DNA of 64,000 nt from Hesseltinella vesiculosa. Taxonomy: Eukaryota; Mucoromycota; Mucoromycetes; Mucorales; Cunninghamellaceae. The notes under the pieces are model-generated. The model was not told where the DNA came from, did no database searches, and was given only the letters and a program-made list of their open reading frames with translations. The stretch covers positions 992,001 through 1,056,000 of the forward strand of contig MCGT01000002.1 of the NCBI GenBank assembly GCA_002104935.1, in the 5' to 3' direction. Position numbers and translations under genes: made by a program. This document shows positions 48,060 through 59,618 of the stretch, in pieces. The first letter of the stretch is position 1. Each line of letters starts with the position of its first letter.

Positions 48060-48675
48060 TCATCTCCTCCTCCACAACGTAAAGAGAAGGTCAGCTCCTT
48101 TTTTTGGTCCCCGGACCATGTCAAGAAAAGGAAATACACAGCATGACGCGTAGCTGCTGAATTCAAGGGTATAAGGTTCTTCCTTTTTGTCAACCGACCT
48201 TAATCCCATGCCTTTTTTCAATACCCATCTTCGGGATTCTACCTTTTTATTTTCAAATATTCCATTACTATGATTTGAACCAGCTAGACAGCATTGGTCG
48301 ATCACTTGATAAACATCCTCTTTCGGAGCTACCCTGCAAGTAAAAGAGGAGATATACTTTACACCTCCCGGGAAGGCACTGTTGCACCTGACTAAAAAAA
48401 AAGTGTTTTTGATTCATTCAACGCAATGCAGTTGATCAACGACCACGTCACACAATGGCCTCATTCGTCACGCCGTTCTCAGAGACTTTTTTCTTCTCAC
48501 CTTTTTGGTGACACTTGACGCGATAGCCTTGTAAAATCCCGTCGTTTCCGAGTCGTCGATGGGAAAGGAGCTTGCAAGGGTGTTTCACTGAAGAAGCGAT
48601 GGATATTTTGTTCGCTTGACAGACGTTGCTGCTGAAAGCCTGCGATGGGGACATGCCTCGAGGCGCGGCGGTCAT
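48060..48675 (-). CDS. Hypothetical spliced protein, 168 aa
   Basis: Candidate gene that appears only after splicing. Exon 1 (48675-48501) starts at a real ATG and ends at a good donor (AAAG|GTGAGA). Exon 2 (48391-48060) follows a T-rich acceptor (CTTTTTTTTTAG) and stays open for 110 codons; the phases agree. The protein has nine or more cysteines, including DQCCLAGSNHSNG and SSYASCCVFPFLD, and a basic mid-part (RRWVLKKGMGLRSVDKK). No family recognised. It is divergent from VPS29 (82 nt between starts) and lies head-to-tail with the asparagine synthase gene. Chance openness is possible. Confidence 0.4.
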
Positions 48676-48756
48676 TTCACAGCGTTTTTTTTTTTTTTTG
48701 AGCCAAGACTTTTTTTTTTCGCTTGCTTTTTTTTTTACTGCAACTTCCTTTTAAAG

Positions 48757-49687
48757 ATGGTGGTAAGGACTTGACTGGATGAAGTTCCCTGGAATAGAAA
48801 AGATGATGGCAATGTGGAAAAGATGATATGCTAAATATCACCAGGATATTGCTTCCATCCATCCCTTACTTTTTACTGTTTTATTTTAGTTGGTTCTTGT
48901 CATTGGTGACCTGCATATCCCTCATCGTGCACACGACTTGCCTCTCAAGTTTAAGAAACTCTTGGTAGGATCGACAGACCAGGGATTGTTACCCAAATAC
49001 TCATTTTCTTTTATTGTTTGACCAGGTTCCTGGCAAAATTCAGCAGATTATCTGCACTGGCAACCTTTGCGATTCAGACACACTCGACTATTTAAAAACC
49101 ATCGCTGGCGACATAACTTTGGTCAAGGGCGACTTTGATGAAGTATGTGTCAACTGACATGTGGTTGGTGTTTGCCAGGACCAGCAAACATGTTCTTCCA
49201 AACGGCGTTCATTGACTTTTTTATTTTTTACGTAGAACGCCAACCTGCCCTCGGCCAAGGTCGTGACTGCAGGCAATCTTCGGATAGGTGTTCTTCATGG
49301 ACACCAGGTGATTCCTTGGGGTGATGCCGAGTCGTTGGATATCACGGCAAGACAAATGGACGTCGACGTTTTGCTAAGCGGTCACACACACCAATTCGAG
49401 GCCTTTGAAGTCAATGGGCGCTACTTTATCAACCCTGGCAGTGCCACCGGTGCCTATTCCTCGAACCCTGGCAATGTGTAAGTTGCCCCGGGTCTCCCTC
49501 CCTCTCCCTCTCACTTATGCACTCTCTCTTTGCTGCTTGGCTCTTTAGTGAACCTGTGCCTTCATTTGTGCTCATGGATGTCCAAGGATCCAATGTTGTG
49601 ACTTATGTATATAAGCTTGTAGACGACGATGTCAAAGTCGAAAAGCTGGAGTATAAAAAGGGAGCTGGTGCCAACAAATTGCTGTAA
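48757..49687 (+). CDS. VPS29: VPS29, retromer subunit
   Basis: Metallophosphoesterase-fold scaffold of the retromer, which returns cargo from endosomes. Five exons (48757-48762, 48890-48964, 49026-49142, 49236-49477, 49549-49687) give 192 aa, as in other VPS29 proteins. The first coding exon is only 6 nt. The protein reads [20 protein letters not shown], then [84 protein letters not shown], and [19 protein letters not shown]. Nearly every position of these blocks is conserved in animals and fungi. Unlike true phosphatases the family has altered metal-site residues. Confidence 0.97.
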
Positions 49688-50173
49688 CTTTTTGCGCCAA
49701 TAAAGAAGGGGTGCGTAGCCAAAGTTTCAGGTCATGAGGGGTGGGGAGGCACCCTGTCTTTTTGTTTCTTTCCTGGCCGAGTTCTGAAAGAAGCTTTGTT
49801 GACTTCTCGAGGACCTTTAGAAAGTGGGCCACAACAAAGAGGCTAATGAAGCTGTAGTCCAAAAAAAAAAAGACCAGGCAAAAAAAAAGCTCAGGTACGA
49901 AGGCACTCTCCACCTTATGCAGGGTGGCAGGACAAGAAAGAAAGGGCGCGGAAAAGTTGGTAGGAAAGGGTAAACGCGCAGGAGCTTAAGCTCGCTTTTT
50001 TCCAGGGACGCCAAGGAAAATGGTTGTAAGCAACAAGACTATGAACCCTACAGTACCCGTTGCTTCATCCCTGATCAACTACGGCTGTCCATAAAAAAAA
50101 AAGACCGCAGTGGGTTTCTGCATTTTTATAAACTCGGGGATGGTATCATGCTGAATGTATAGCGTGAAAGGAG
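49688..50173. other. Intergenic region between VPS29 and the EF-hand gene (convergent)
   Basis: 486 nt; A-tracts at about 49861-49871, 49880-49888 and 50093-50102. No gene seen. Probably the two 3' UTRs. Confidence 0.5.
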
Positions 50174-50774
50174 CTACAGCTCCATGAATTTTCTTGGTAT
50201 CACAGGCTGTTCCTGGTGGGACTCGATCCCATCTACCGGTGCATGGTCTGTCCAATAAGCTGATGGCTCATGATGGTCGGCGTGGTGGATTTCCTCTTGT
50301 TGCAGAGAGCCTTCCGCGTGCGTTTGGTGCCATTGCTTGTCGGCCTTGATCTCTTCTTCCGTCCAGTTTGGCAGGTGGAAAAGCAAGTATTCTTTTTGGG
50401 AAATTTGACCGTCGCCGTCCAAGTCCAGGTCTTGAAAAGCCCGCTGCACAATGGCACTGACATGCTCAGCACCATCGGCCACTTGGCGTTCTAGGCCGTA
50501 AATGGATAGCACTTCATGATCATCCCAGTAGCCATTTCCATCAATGTCATGGATCTTGAAAAAAGTAATCTCGTCCATGATTTCAATGTGGTGAGTGCTA
50601 GCCATGTGCCTGACAGGGCAGGAGAAGAAGAATGATGAATGGACAGGGCTGGATCATGGATGCCGATTTTTATTTTTATTTGGTAGGTAGCATTACTCGG
50701 ATTCAAACGCACCAAAGCTGTGAGCAGTGCCAAAAAAACAGGCAGAAAGGAATAGTAAATAGTAGGGACAGCAT
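50174..50774 (-). CDS. Secretory EF-hand protein, SSP120/nucleobindin-like
   Basis: Calcium-binding protein of the secretory pathway. Two exons (50774-50713, 50609-50174) give 165 aa. Exon 1 encodes only a signal peptide (MLSLLFTIPFCLFFWHCSQL) and splices to give LWHMASTHHIEIMDEITFFK; the xWHMxxEHH pattern right after the leader is the mark of yeast Ssp120 and nucleobindins. Two EF-hands follow: DIDGNGYWDDHEV and DLDLDGDGQISQKEYLLF, both with intact loop acids. The C-terminal part is His/Glu-rich and lacks an HDEL-type signal. Its promoter must fit in, or overlap, the 76 nt up to the TOP3B stop, which contains an A24 tract (50793-50816). Confidence 0.85.
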
Positions 50775-50784
50775 GGCAATGATG

Positions 50785-50792
<8 letters not shown>

Positions 50793-50816
<24 letters not shown>
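50793..50816. repeat. A24 homopolymer between TOP3B and the EF-hand gene
   Basis: 24 consecutive A on the plus strand, so T24 on the coding strand, inside the 76-nt spacer. It may act as a poly(dA:dT) nucleosome-depleting promoter element. Confidence 0.8.
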
Positions 50817-50850
50817 GGGGTGATTGGACGATGTCAAGCCCGGTGTCATT

Positions 50851-53800
50851 TTAGTGTCCGTGGAGTTTGCGGTAGGCTGGATCGCTCCATTTGCTCTTCT
50901 TCCGCCGACCACCTCGTCTACCGCCTTTTCCTCGGCCGATGGACTTTCTAGCAAATCTACAAGGGAAAAAAGGAAGGGACAGGTATTAGAGCAGAGGCAT
51001 GGTCAGAGAAATTTGGCGTTACCTTGTTGTCAGCAGGGCATCCATTCCATCCTCACAAAGAATGCACCCAGTCATGGGCTGTCGGTTTTGATTTTCGCGG
51101 AATTCAGCCTTCAAGATCCCAGCACCACATTCACACACTTCGTTAAGGAGAGTCACATCTAGAAAAAAAGAAGGTCGGGTGAGCAAAGGCCGAAGAGGGC
51201 TAAGTGCCAGCTTACGTTTGATCGTGTCCAAAAAGGATGATACTATGCAATGAAAGGAAAAACCAGCGTCAGCAAAATGCCTCTTATGATCGATGACCAT
51301 GACTTACCGATGTTGCATGCGTTGCAGCTGAGCTTCCATCTTGGGGCAGACGTGGCATCCAAAATCAGGCTTCCAGCGCATTTTTTATCGTCTTCAGCTT
51401 CGGCCTCGGGGCAGGGGCAGACGGCATTCTTCACCATGGAGTGTGTACAGGTTGGGTGGGGACAGTGGTTGCAACCCATCTTGGTCGGAACATTTTCAAA
51501 GGGAGGATGATTGTAACAGTATGGACAGAGTGGGTAACCGGTCCCTTTAGATCCTGTCGAATAAAGCACCAGTTCAAAATCATCCAGCGGCTATGAGAGG
51601 GAAAAATGAGATCGAAAAGCATAAAAAAAAAGGGGGGAGGTGTCTTACACATGTCAGTTCTCGGTAAAGCTTGATCGTTCCATTCAAAGGCAAGGCATAG
51701 GTCTCGTCACAGGTCGAGCAATGGAGTCGGTTTGGTTTCAGCGAGATGTATTTCATGTAGCGCCTGCATTTGCCACATTTGGACAAGGGTCGGCCAGTGG
51801 CAGCAAGCGGCGAGAAGGTGGCTTCAAAGAGTTCGTCCATCGAATCGATCTGTGTTGCCTCCCCGACATATGCAATGAGAAACCTGTGGTGTTTGCGTGT
51901 CTGGTCGGCTGCTTACGTGTTTGACGAAAAAGGCAAACTTCTGCTCAAAAAGGTGCAAAAAGTGCTCCAGGACTTCTTCATGGCCAGCCTTGCCAGTGGC
52001 AATCAGATTTAACTGCTGCTCCATATCCGAGCGCATTCTTGGTAGCGAGAGGTCTGTGTCGATTTTTTCTATAGGACGAGAAGAGAAAAGGTGCTCAGAC
52101 GCTCCCGAAATCCGACAGGCATCGCACAGAGGGCGACTTACGATATCTAATAGACAAAGGTACGTGAGCGAGGGCCACTTTAAATGTCAAGCTGGGGCTT
52201 ACCCATGGATTAAAACAATGCCAAGGTTTGTGGGGATCATGCGTCGTCCCGAGCCACTGACCTGCACGTAGTTTCTTTGGCAAATGTTGTTGATGTGTGT
52301 AGGAATGGAAGCATCGGTGCCAATGCCGTTTTGTTCCTACAAGCATCCATAGCCAGAGGTGAACAAGCTTCTTTTTCTCCGCTTCCTCTCGCCGCACTTA
52401 CCATCAGGCCGATGAGTTCTGCTTCGGTCAAATAATCCGGCGCGCTGGTTTTGCCTTCGGTCATCTGGATGGCCTTGACTGCCAGGATTTCGCCTTTGTT
52501 GAACTCGGGGATGTATTCGTCAGACTTGGTGATCCAATGCATTACCGACGAGAAGCCAGGAGATGTGACTTGAGATCCTTTGCATTCAAACTTTTCAGGG
52601 CCAACAGAGACAATGACATGCGTAGACGTGTACTTGAGATTGGGACTGAGAGAGCCGATGAACGTGCGGGCAATAAAATCGTAGACACGCCAAGTATCGC
52701 CTCCTAGCTCGCCTTCGAGCGCCAGTCGCATAGGTGTGCTAAAAAGGAACCCAGAAAAGAGGCGTGAGCTCGGGTCCAGTGATTGACAACCAAGGCTTAC
52801 ATTGGAGGATGGTCGCCGGCGTCTTTACCGCCGGTAGGCCTAGTATAGCCATCCCTTAGTAAATCGTCGCAAAACTGACCCCTGCAAAAGAGAACCATAG
52901 AAAAGAGCGGATGAATTCGACGCGTTGTTTGGTTTTTGTTTGCGTTTTTTTTTTTTTTTTTTACCAATAAGGATGCTTTCGTTGTTCATGTAGAACTTCA
53001 TCCAAGTCAAAGTTGCTGGGATACTGATCGGTTTCGGTTCGAGGATAAGAGATGTAACCTTGCATATAGAGTCGCTCAGCAATGCCCATCTAATACCCGC
53101 CACAAGCATATAAAGAAAAAAAAAGGGCGTCAGTACTTGGTGCGCCGATCACAGAGACACATGGCTTGCTTACAGTTTCACTGGGAGAGATGCCTAGGAC
53201 GGCAGAGCCATGCTTCAGCAACTCCACTGTGTTCAAGGCGTGCGGGCGAGCTTTGGACTTCTTGGTGACACTGATATCAAGCACCTTGGCACCTTGGGAT
53301 TGCGCTTCTTCCACGGATGTCATCAGCACGCTGGTCACCGGCTTATCGAACAGCCTTGCACGCATCCATTCCATCCTAATCGGCGTCTCGTTTTTCACAA
53401 TGGTGGGCACGATGGACCAAAAAGGCTCGGGTTGAAAGCTTTGGATGCGATCGTGGCGTTCCACACAAAAAGAAAGCGTCGGGGTCTGGCAAGGGCCATA
53501 GGATATCACGGTTGAGTCCAGGTCGCCATATTTGCCTTGGAAGAAGCGTGTCTGGAATCGAGTGAAGGCGACGCCCACCTTCAGATCAAATTCTTGGCGA
53601 GCGTCCACGGCTATACAATAAAAAAAAGGAGGAGACGCATGAGCTTGGTGTGGGCGGTTCGAGATAGGCCTTTTGGCCGTTTACCTTTGGCTTCGTTCCG
53701 GTTGGGTGAACCAAGGTTGGCCATCGCTCGGTGGACATCTTGATGAGTGATTGCTAAATACAACGGGAAAATGAGGCTCTCGTTCAGCTTGGGATGGTCT

Positions 53801-54365
53801 GGTACTTACCCGAAAATTTTGCACGGAGGACGCTGGCCATGGTCGAGTTTTTCATAGCTGGTAGGCAGTTGCCAATCACTTCGAAGCAGATGTTTTCGCC
53901 TTCGCGATCGCAGTCTAGCCAAAGAATCAGGTAGTCGATTTGCTTGGCTTCACGTCGCAGATGATCTGTCAGGTGCATCTTGGGATTGGCCTCGACTTTT
54001 TTGATGGCTGCCTTGAACAGCGTCTGGGGATCGATCTGCCACGAGTTGAATTCCTGGGTGAAATCCGTGTTGTACACATGGCCAGTGACAGACGTAAACT
54101 TGAAATGGGCATCTTGGGTGTTGTATTTCCCATCCCATTCATGAACAGGTGTGACTGATTTGCGTGTTTCATACTATCAAAGCAATCGGTGAACGCCTGG
54201 TCCGTTTTTCAGAAGACAACTGTCTTACATGGCCACCAGGGGCTAATAATCGACTCAGAGCTTCAGCAAGGGAAGGCTTCTCTGCCACCTAAGAGAAAGC
54301 CAATGATAATTCAGCAAGCTAGTTTTCGTTTTCATTCATACCATCAAAATCTGACACGGTGCCAT
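50851..54365 (-). CDS. TOP3B: DNA topoisomerase 3-beta (type IA)
   Basis: Single-strand passage topoisomerase; Top3-beta also acts on RNA. Sixteen exons (54365-54342, 54288-54229, 54173-53810, 53753-53685, 53610-53174, 53089-52965, 52881-52801, 52738-52402, 52336-52203, 52146-52142, 52068-51917, 51849-51649, 51590-51308, 51242-51216, 51158-51023, 50956-50851) give 846 aa. [26 protein letters not shown] and [18 protein letters not shown]. Core: [19 protein letters not shown], then the catalytic tyrosine in [18 protein letters not shown] (tyrosine before PRTET). DAGDHPPITPMRLA and [15 protein letters not shown] complete it. The C-terminus has paired CxxC zinc motifs ([29 protein letters not shown]) and ends [20 protein letters not shown], an RGG-like tail diagnostic of the beta type. 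Confidence 0.95.
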
Positions 54366-54648
54366 GGTTATGCTAGAGAAAAAGAAAAAAGGAAAAAAAA
54401 AAAAAAAAAGGAAAAAAAGGAAAAAAAGCGTGCAGAAAAAACACCTGCTTAAAAAAAGCCAGAGCAACCAACCGCCAGGCATACTGCACAGTCTTTCTGG
54501 GGCAAGCTTTCCATCATGAATACGGTATTCCTACAGCTTCTCTGTAAGCCCTAGCTACCTTCAATGTGTGAAGTCGAGCTGGACCTTGGGTTTCCCAGCC
54601 ACAAACTGGCAGGCTGAAGCTCAATCATGCGTTGCCTGCAAACTTTAG

Positions 54649-55104
54649 GGATGGCGGAGATTCTATTTCCAATGGATGGTTGGACATTCGGTGGTGTCAA
54701 ATCGACAAGGATGCCAGGCTGGCTGGGCAACCTTCCCCGATCGGCTTGATTTTTTCAGCATCCCCATGATATCAGCGTTTCTACTTCTACACAAAATGTT
54801 AGATAAATCTGCCTGGTAATGTGCTCTACCTGATATACTATTTTTTAAAAAAAAAAAAAAATAAAGGTCACCAACCAAATTTGGCAAGTGGCTAACGAGT
54901 GCCAAGCTCATCAATGCAGTATTGGGGCGACCAGTGCTGTTCGCTTTGGCAAGCGATCGTCCTTTGCCCATGCATTTACGCGTGTGGTTTGGCGAAACGT
55001 TGCTGTTTATTAATCCAGGGTCCCAGTTAGAACGTCGCGGGTCCAAAAAAAAATTCAAAAAGGAATTAGCTGGTCATTTGCGTCGATGGCGGGCATCGAG
55101 ATGA
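54649..55104 (+). CDS. Possible coding exons, strand uncertain, unknown product
   Basis: Two plus-strand exons (54649-54815, 54867-55104) join in frame to 134 residues plus stop, giving protein-like sequence such as FYFQWMVGHSVVSNRQG, SIPMISAFLLLHKMLDKSAW, and LPMHLRVWFGETLLFINPGS, with a basic end (HLRRWRASR). A first exon was not found with confidence; the short ATGAATACG at 54518 followed by GTATTC is one option. The acceptor at 54866 is poor (AATAAAG). A minus-strand frame (55058-54663) covers the same DNA, so strand is not settled. Confidence 0.3.
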
Positions 55105-57792
55105 AAAAAAACGTGTTGTTGCGCTTGCTTGCCGTGAGCCTCCAACAACAGATCTAATAGCGTCAGAGTTCATGAACCTTCCTGTCAAAGTTTTAGCCCC
55201 TGGGCTCATCCTTCCAGATTCCCCGGTAGTTTTCCATCAGGCAGTGAGTCCATTAGGTATTTGGCTTGGTAGCGGCAGGCAGCTTGTCAGACCACCCACC
55301 TAGCGCCTCGGTTGTTTACTTCAACTTTACCGTGACATCAGTCGCAAACGCAAAAGCGATTGAAATGAATACTAACTGGATTTTGACAAGCCCGTTTATC
55401 ACAATGGCCTTGCTCGAGATGGAAAAAGGTAACATGAGAAGCCCATGCTGGAGACGATCCCGAGATCATGAAAAAAAGGGGGGTCAAGTGACTAGGTATC
55501 ATAGAGTTCATCAATGCTGAGATTCTGTGAGGTCATGAGGCCGATCTTTGATGAAAGTGTGATCAGGAGGTTGGGATTCGGATTGGGCCGTAAGTCAGTG
55601 TTTGACGTTGAAAAAAATGATGGTGGTCTTGTGTGCAGTGACTTTGCGTTGCACATGTAGGGTGTGGTGATCACAGTGATCTCATGGAAAATGCATCCGT
55701 TGATTACCTCCTATTTTTTGCAGCTGGAGCCATTGGTGGTAGCATGAATGTTTATAGGATATATTTTCTCACGCATTGTTGTATAAATAGAACAGACGTG
55801 GTTACACGCGTTCTGTTTGCATAAAATTTTTTTTTGTTTATTGAGTTTACCGAGCAAATGTCATTGCGGTATAGTTGGTAGTGTCACATCAATTGATTGC
55901 CAACATTTTTTAATTTTTCTCAATAGGCTAAAAAAAGTAAGAGATAGCAGAAAGAGGAAAAATTAACCTATTCGCTCTAGGGCGTGGTGTCATCCAGCGA
56001 GCATTCAAATGTTATTTGAACGGCAGGCTTTTTAGGGTGATTGTGTAGCGTACGCCATTATCGATTTCAGGATCACACCACCTTTTTTTCATCGAGTCTT
56101 TTTACAAAACCGGCAACCGTCACCGACGGATGGTTTTTTTTTTTTTTAGGTATGAAAATCGCCGCTGGCGAAAGGCTATCAGATCACAACATCATGGCGC
56201 GCGAAATCCAGATGAAAGCAGCTCTAACCTTTCTTATTGTTTCTCTCCACATTTATTACTATTTTTTTTTTTTGAAAAAGCCAGTCCTCGGTGGGTTTTT
56301 GTTTTTTCTCAAGATCATCCTGTTACGCCTTGCCTGGCGTTTTTTTTTCTTACCCAGAGGAGATGCTGGCACCTGCTCGGACCTTCCCCCAATAAAAAAT
56401 CCCCTGTCTGCTTTTTTTTAAAAAAAAAAAAAAACTTGTTCCGATCGCATTCTTGCCTGTGTTCCCATGGTTGTCACCAAACCAAAAGGATGGTGAAACA
56501 GGAAATGCGAATTTTTTTTGTGATGGGCATGTTCCCCCCATTTCTCTCAAAAATTTCAGTAACATCAAGTTTAGAAACAAGAGCTGCAGCTTCTATTTCT
56601 TCTGTCCAACAAAGAAAGAGGGTAGAAAAATGGATTACCAAATCCATCTATTTTTCCCCAGCAAGGCAGTGGAGGATCTTCCCTGAAGGCATGGATGACT
56701 AAAATGCCGAGATAATGACAAATGGTCGAGGACAAGGTTCTTTTTCTTAATGGCGTGTCACTCTGGAAAGCCAGCCATGGCTATCTTCATGTGAAGGGCG
56801 ATTTTTTTTGCTGTCACAAAAGGGCATGAGAAGCGGGTGAATGAGATGATGGTTACACCAGCTTCGATGACCCGCTAAACATCGATTTCATGCTTTTCTA
56901 GCCAGTAGAATTTTACCACACCAAGGCTATCCTTGCTCATTTTTTTGGTGTGATGCTGGGGCCCCCCCCCTTTTTTTTTTTTTTTGTAACCAACAAACCT
57001 CACCGAATTGTAAGCGTAGCACGAGACGGGTTTACATAAAATGAGCTTGCGAATCCCTTGTGCTTACTGCTTACAAAGTGGACCTCCCACACACGCACAG
57101 ACTCATCCTGCTTTGGGGTCTGAATGGCTGGTCCCTTTTTTTTCAGGGGCCTTGGTCCCTCCTCATGATTTCCTTGAGACTGTCTTAACTTCCGTAAAAT
57201 ATTCCAAATCAGCATGATCGCTCAAAAAAAAAAAGTTTAAAATGAAGACAAGGCATGGATGAAAAATGGAAGGATGCCTTGGTGGTCCTGTTGGGGGGTT
57301 GGAAGGGTCATGCACTGTATGAATTTTTTTTTTTCATTGACATTTTATTCTTCAATCTCCGCGTGTAGGTTGATTAAAAGGAAAAAAATTCCGTTTAGAA
57401 CATGAAGACACTAACCACTCCACAAAGGAAAATGCAGCAGTAAGGAAATGAGAAAAGAGAAATGACAAGCTTGGGCATGGCAGTACCGAGAGAGAATGAC
57501 AACATGGTCATAGAAAAAAGGAGTCGCTTTTTTTTCATTTTTATTTTATCACGGTGTGTGTCATGAGGTAAACATCAGAAAACCAAGTGGTAAAAAAAGG
57601 TACCATGTCTACATTCCTTGGTTACAAGTGATGATTGGCTAACGTAGAACAGTATCACCTTCATGCAATCCTTTTTTTAAAAGCGCCAAATCGATCAGGG
57701 CGGCCCTTTTTTTACTTCTTGCTTTCTCTTTTTTCTCTCTCTCTCTTTTCAAACTTCCCCCTTTGTCACCCCCCCCTTTTTCTTTTTTTATC

Positions 57793-57823
<31 letters not shown>

Positions 57824-57986
57824 GCTATTTATTTATTGTTCCCGCTTGTTTAGTACCAGAGTCATTGTCTATTATTTGAAAAATCACCAACGCATCCCCA
57901 ACAATACAGCCATTCCTCCCCTTTTTTTTTTATATTTCCAGTGGATCGTCACCTTTTGAGAAACCCGTCTTTTTTTCCCCCTTACA
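55105..57986. other. Long intergenic region upstream of the Myb gene
   Basis: 2.9 kb with no supported gene. Contains a TATAAATA at about 55783, many A/T tracts (for example about 56128-56138, 56262-56272, 56407-56424 and 56970-56985), and a CT microsatellite plus pyrimidine-rich leader before the Myb ATG. Frames here are short or built on homopolymers. Confidence 0.5.
57797..57823 (+). repeat. (CT)n microsatellite in the Myb gene leader
   Basis: About 13 CT units within a longer pyrimidine block (57720-57850), 160-190 nt before the Myb ATG. Long CT runs are common near fungal transcription starts, so it is likely promoter-proximal. Confidence 0.7.
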
Positions 57987-59618
57987 ATGGATGATAGATA
58001 CGTGATGCTTCCACAAAATGAATTACGATGCGGTGGATTGACCGGTATTCCAGCTGAATCCGATCAACCATCGACTTGGCAAAGTCCCTACCACGAACAA
58101 AAAATGACGCAACGAAACGGTTATTACGCTGACCCTGCTGTTTCACCTTCCAAAAATTACATAGCCTCCGTCACCACAACGCCTTCGTCTCCTTTAATGA
58201 CCTTTGACTCGTCCTCTTACTGGTATCCTCCTTCCAGCCCTAGCCAACACACGCCGAACTCCCAGCCGCAGTCTCTACCCGTGACACCCGTACAATACCA
58301 CCGCTCACCGTTTCTGCAGTCCCCCATTGTTGCCACCACGCGCAGCCACAGCATCAAAAGAAATAAAGCCAGACAGTCGTCGTACACTCGATGGACCCTT
58401 GAAGAAGACGACATGCTGCGAAACGCCGTCTCCATCCATGGCCCTCACAAATGGTCCCTGATTGCCTCCCACGTCCCAAATCGAACACCCATGCAATGCT
58501 CCACGCGTTGGCTGGGGGCTCTCAAGTAAGTCCATCCCTTTAAAACGATTGACCCCTGACCTTTTGACCCTTGTTGATCAGCCCCAACATCCACAAAGGC
58601 CGCTGGACCGAGTATGAAGACAGCATCTTGCGCTATTCTGTACTAGAGTATGCCAATGTCACAGACAGCCAAGGCCGGGCCCAGCCCATTCCCTGGAACC
58701 GCATTGCTGAACGTATCCCCAACAGAACAGGCATTCAGTGCCAGGCCCGCTGGACCGAGGCCCTTGACCCTTATGTTCGCAAGGGCAAATGGGGCACCGA
58801 AGAAGATGAGTTGCTGCGGTCTGGTGTCGATGAGCATGGAAGGTGTTGGATCCGCATAGCTGAATCCATCCCAGGTCGAACGCAGGTGGGTGAAAAAAAA
58901 AAAAAAAAAAAAAAAAGATACCCTGGAGCGGTTGTCTCACGTTCGTTCTCTCTAGCGACAATGCCGAACACGATGGATGCAGCTGCAATGTAAGCAAACC
59001 AAGCAGCAACAGCATCAAAAACCTGGAAAGAAGCAAGACCTTCCAGACCACGACCCGTCCATGGACTTGCATGAACCACTTCACCCTACAGATCACATTC
59101 CCTACGTCCAGTCCCCGACCGAAGCCTTACCTTCGCTGCACATGCCCTCGTATCAACCTCACACAACCGCCTACCCAATCTCTCAACCACAACCGCCCTC
59201 CTACTCAGCCGATCTTCTTCCTTATGCCTCACCAACAAGCAGCATGGACGATGCTGTCAGCCCGTCTTCCACCGAAGACGACCGCACCCTTGCTTCCGGC
59301 ATCTCCGTCAACACCACCCCATCCAACTCGACCTCTAGTCATCCCTACCTGGACCCCATGCAAAAACCCCATGGCTACCTAAAGGTGGAGGCAGCGGACT
59401 ACAACTTGATGCCGCCTCACCCACCTTCTGCGCCATCCTCGATGCCAAACACACCCTTAAACCCAGCTCTCCATGCTCCAGCCAAACCCTTCATGTATTC
59501 CAACCCCAACCTTGGTTCCAACGTCATCATGCCCACCAACTCCAATACCTCTGAATATTACTCTTATTTTCAAAAAATGGCACAGGCCAACCACCATGTG
59601 TTTACACGTCCTCAATAA
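57987..59618 (+). CDS. Three-repeat (R1R2R3) Myb transcription factor
   Basis: Nuclear DNA-binding protein. Three exons (57987-58525, 58582-58885, 58956-59618) give 501 aa. After 130 Ser/Pro-rich residues come three Myb repeats. R1 has YTRWTLEEDDMLRNAV and WSLIASHVPNRTPMQCSTRW. R2 has KGRWTEYEDSILRYSV, an insert (NVTDSQGRAQPIP), then WNRIAERIPNRTGIQCQARW. R3 has KGKWGTEEDELLRSGVDEHG and WIRIAESIPGRTQRQCRTRW. The spaced tryptophans of each repeat are present. The C-terminal 190 residues are Pro/Ser/Thr-rich, likely regulatory. Repeat number recalls animal c-Myb and fungal Bas1-like factors; the insert in R2 is unusual. Target genes unknown. Confidence 0.9.
58893..58916. repeat. A24 homopolymer in the Myb intron 2
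   Basis: 24 consecutive A just after the GTGGGT donor of the 58886-58955 intron. Confidence 0.8.

Noticed and set aside
52801..52881. Apparent frameshift in TOP3B exon 7
   Set aside because: Recount gives GATTTACTAAGG, so the exon reads in frame ([15 protein letters not shown]).
55862..55905. tRNA-like GCGGTATAGTTGGTAGTG
   Set aside because: Resembles an A-box, but no B-box (GGTTCGANTCC) follows and no cloverleaf can be drawn.
56041..56702. Overlapping plus frames rich in Phe and Lys
   Set aside because: They arise from A and T homopolymers and lack any protein-like pattern.
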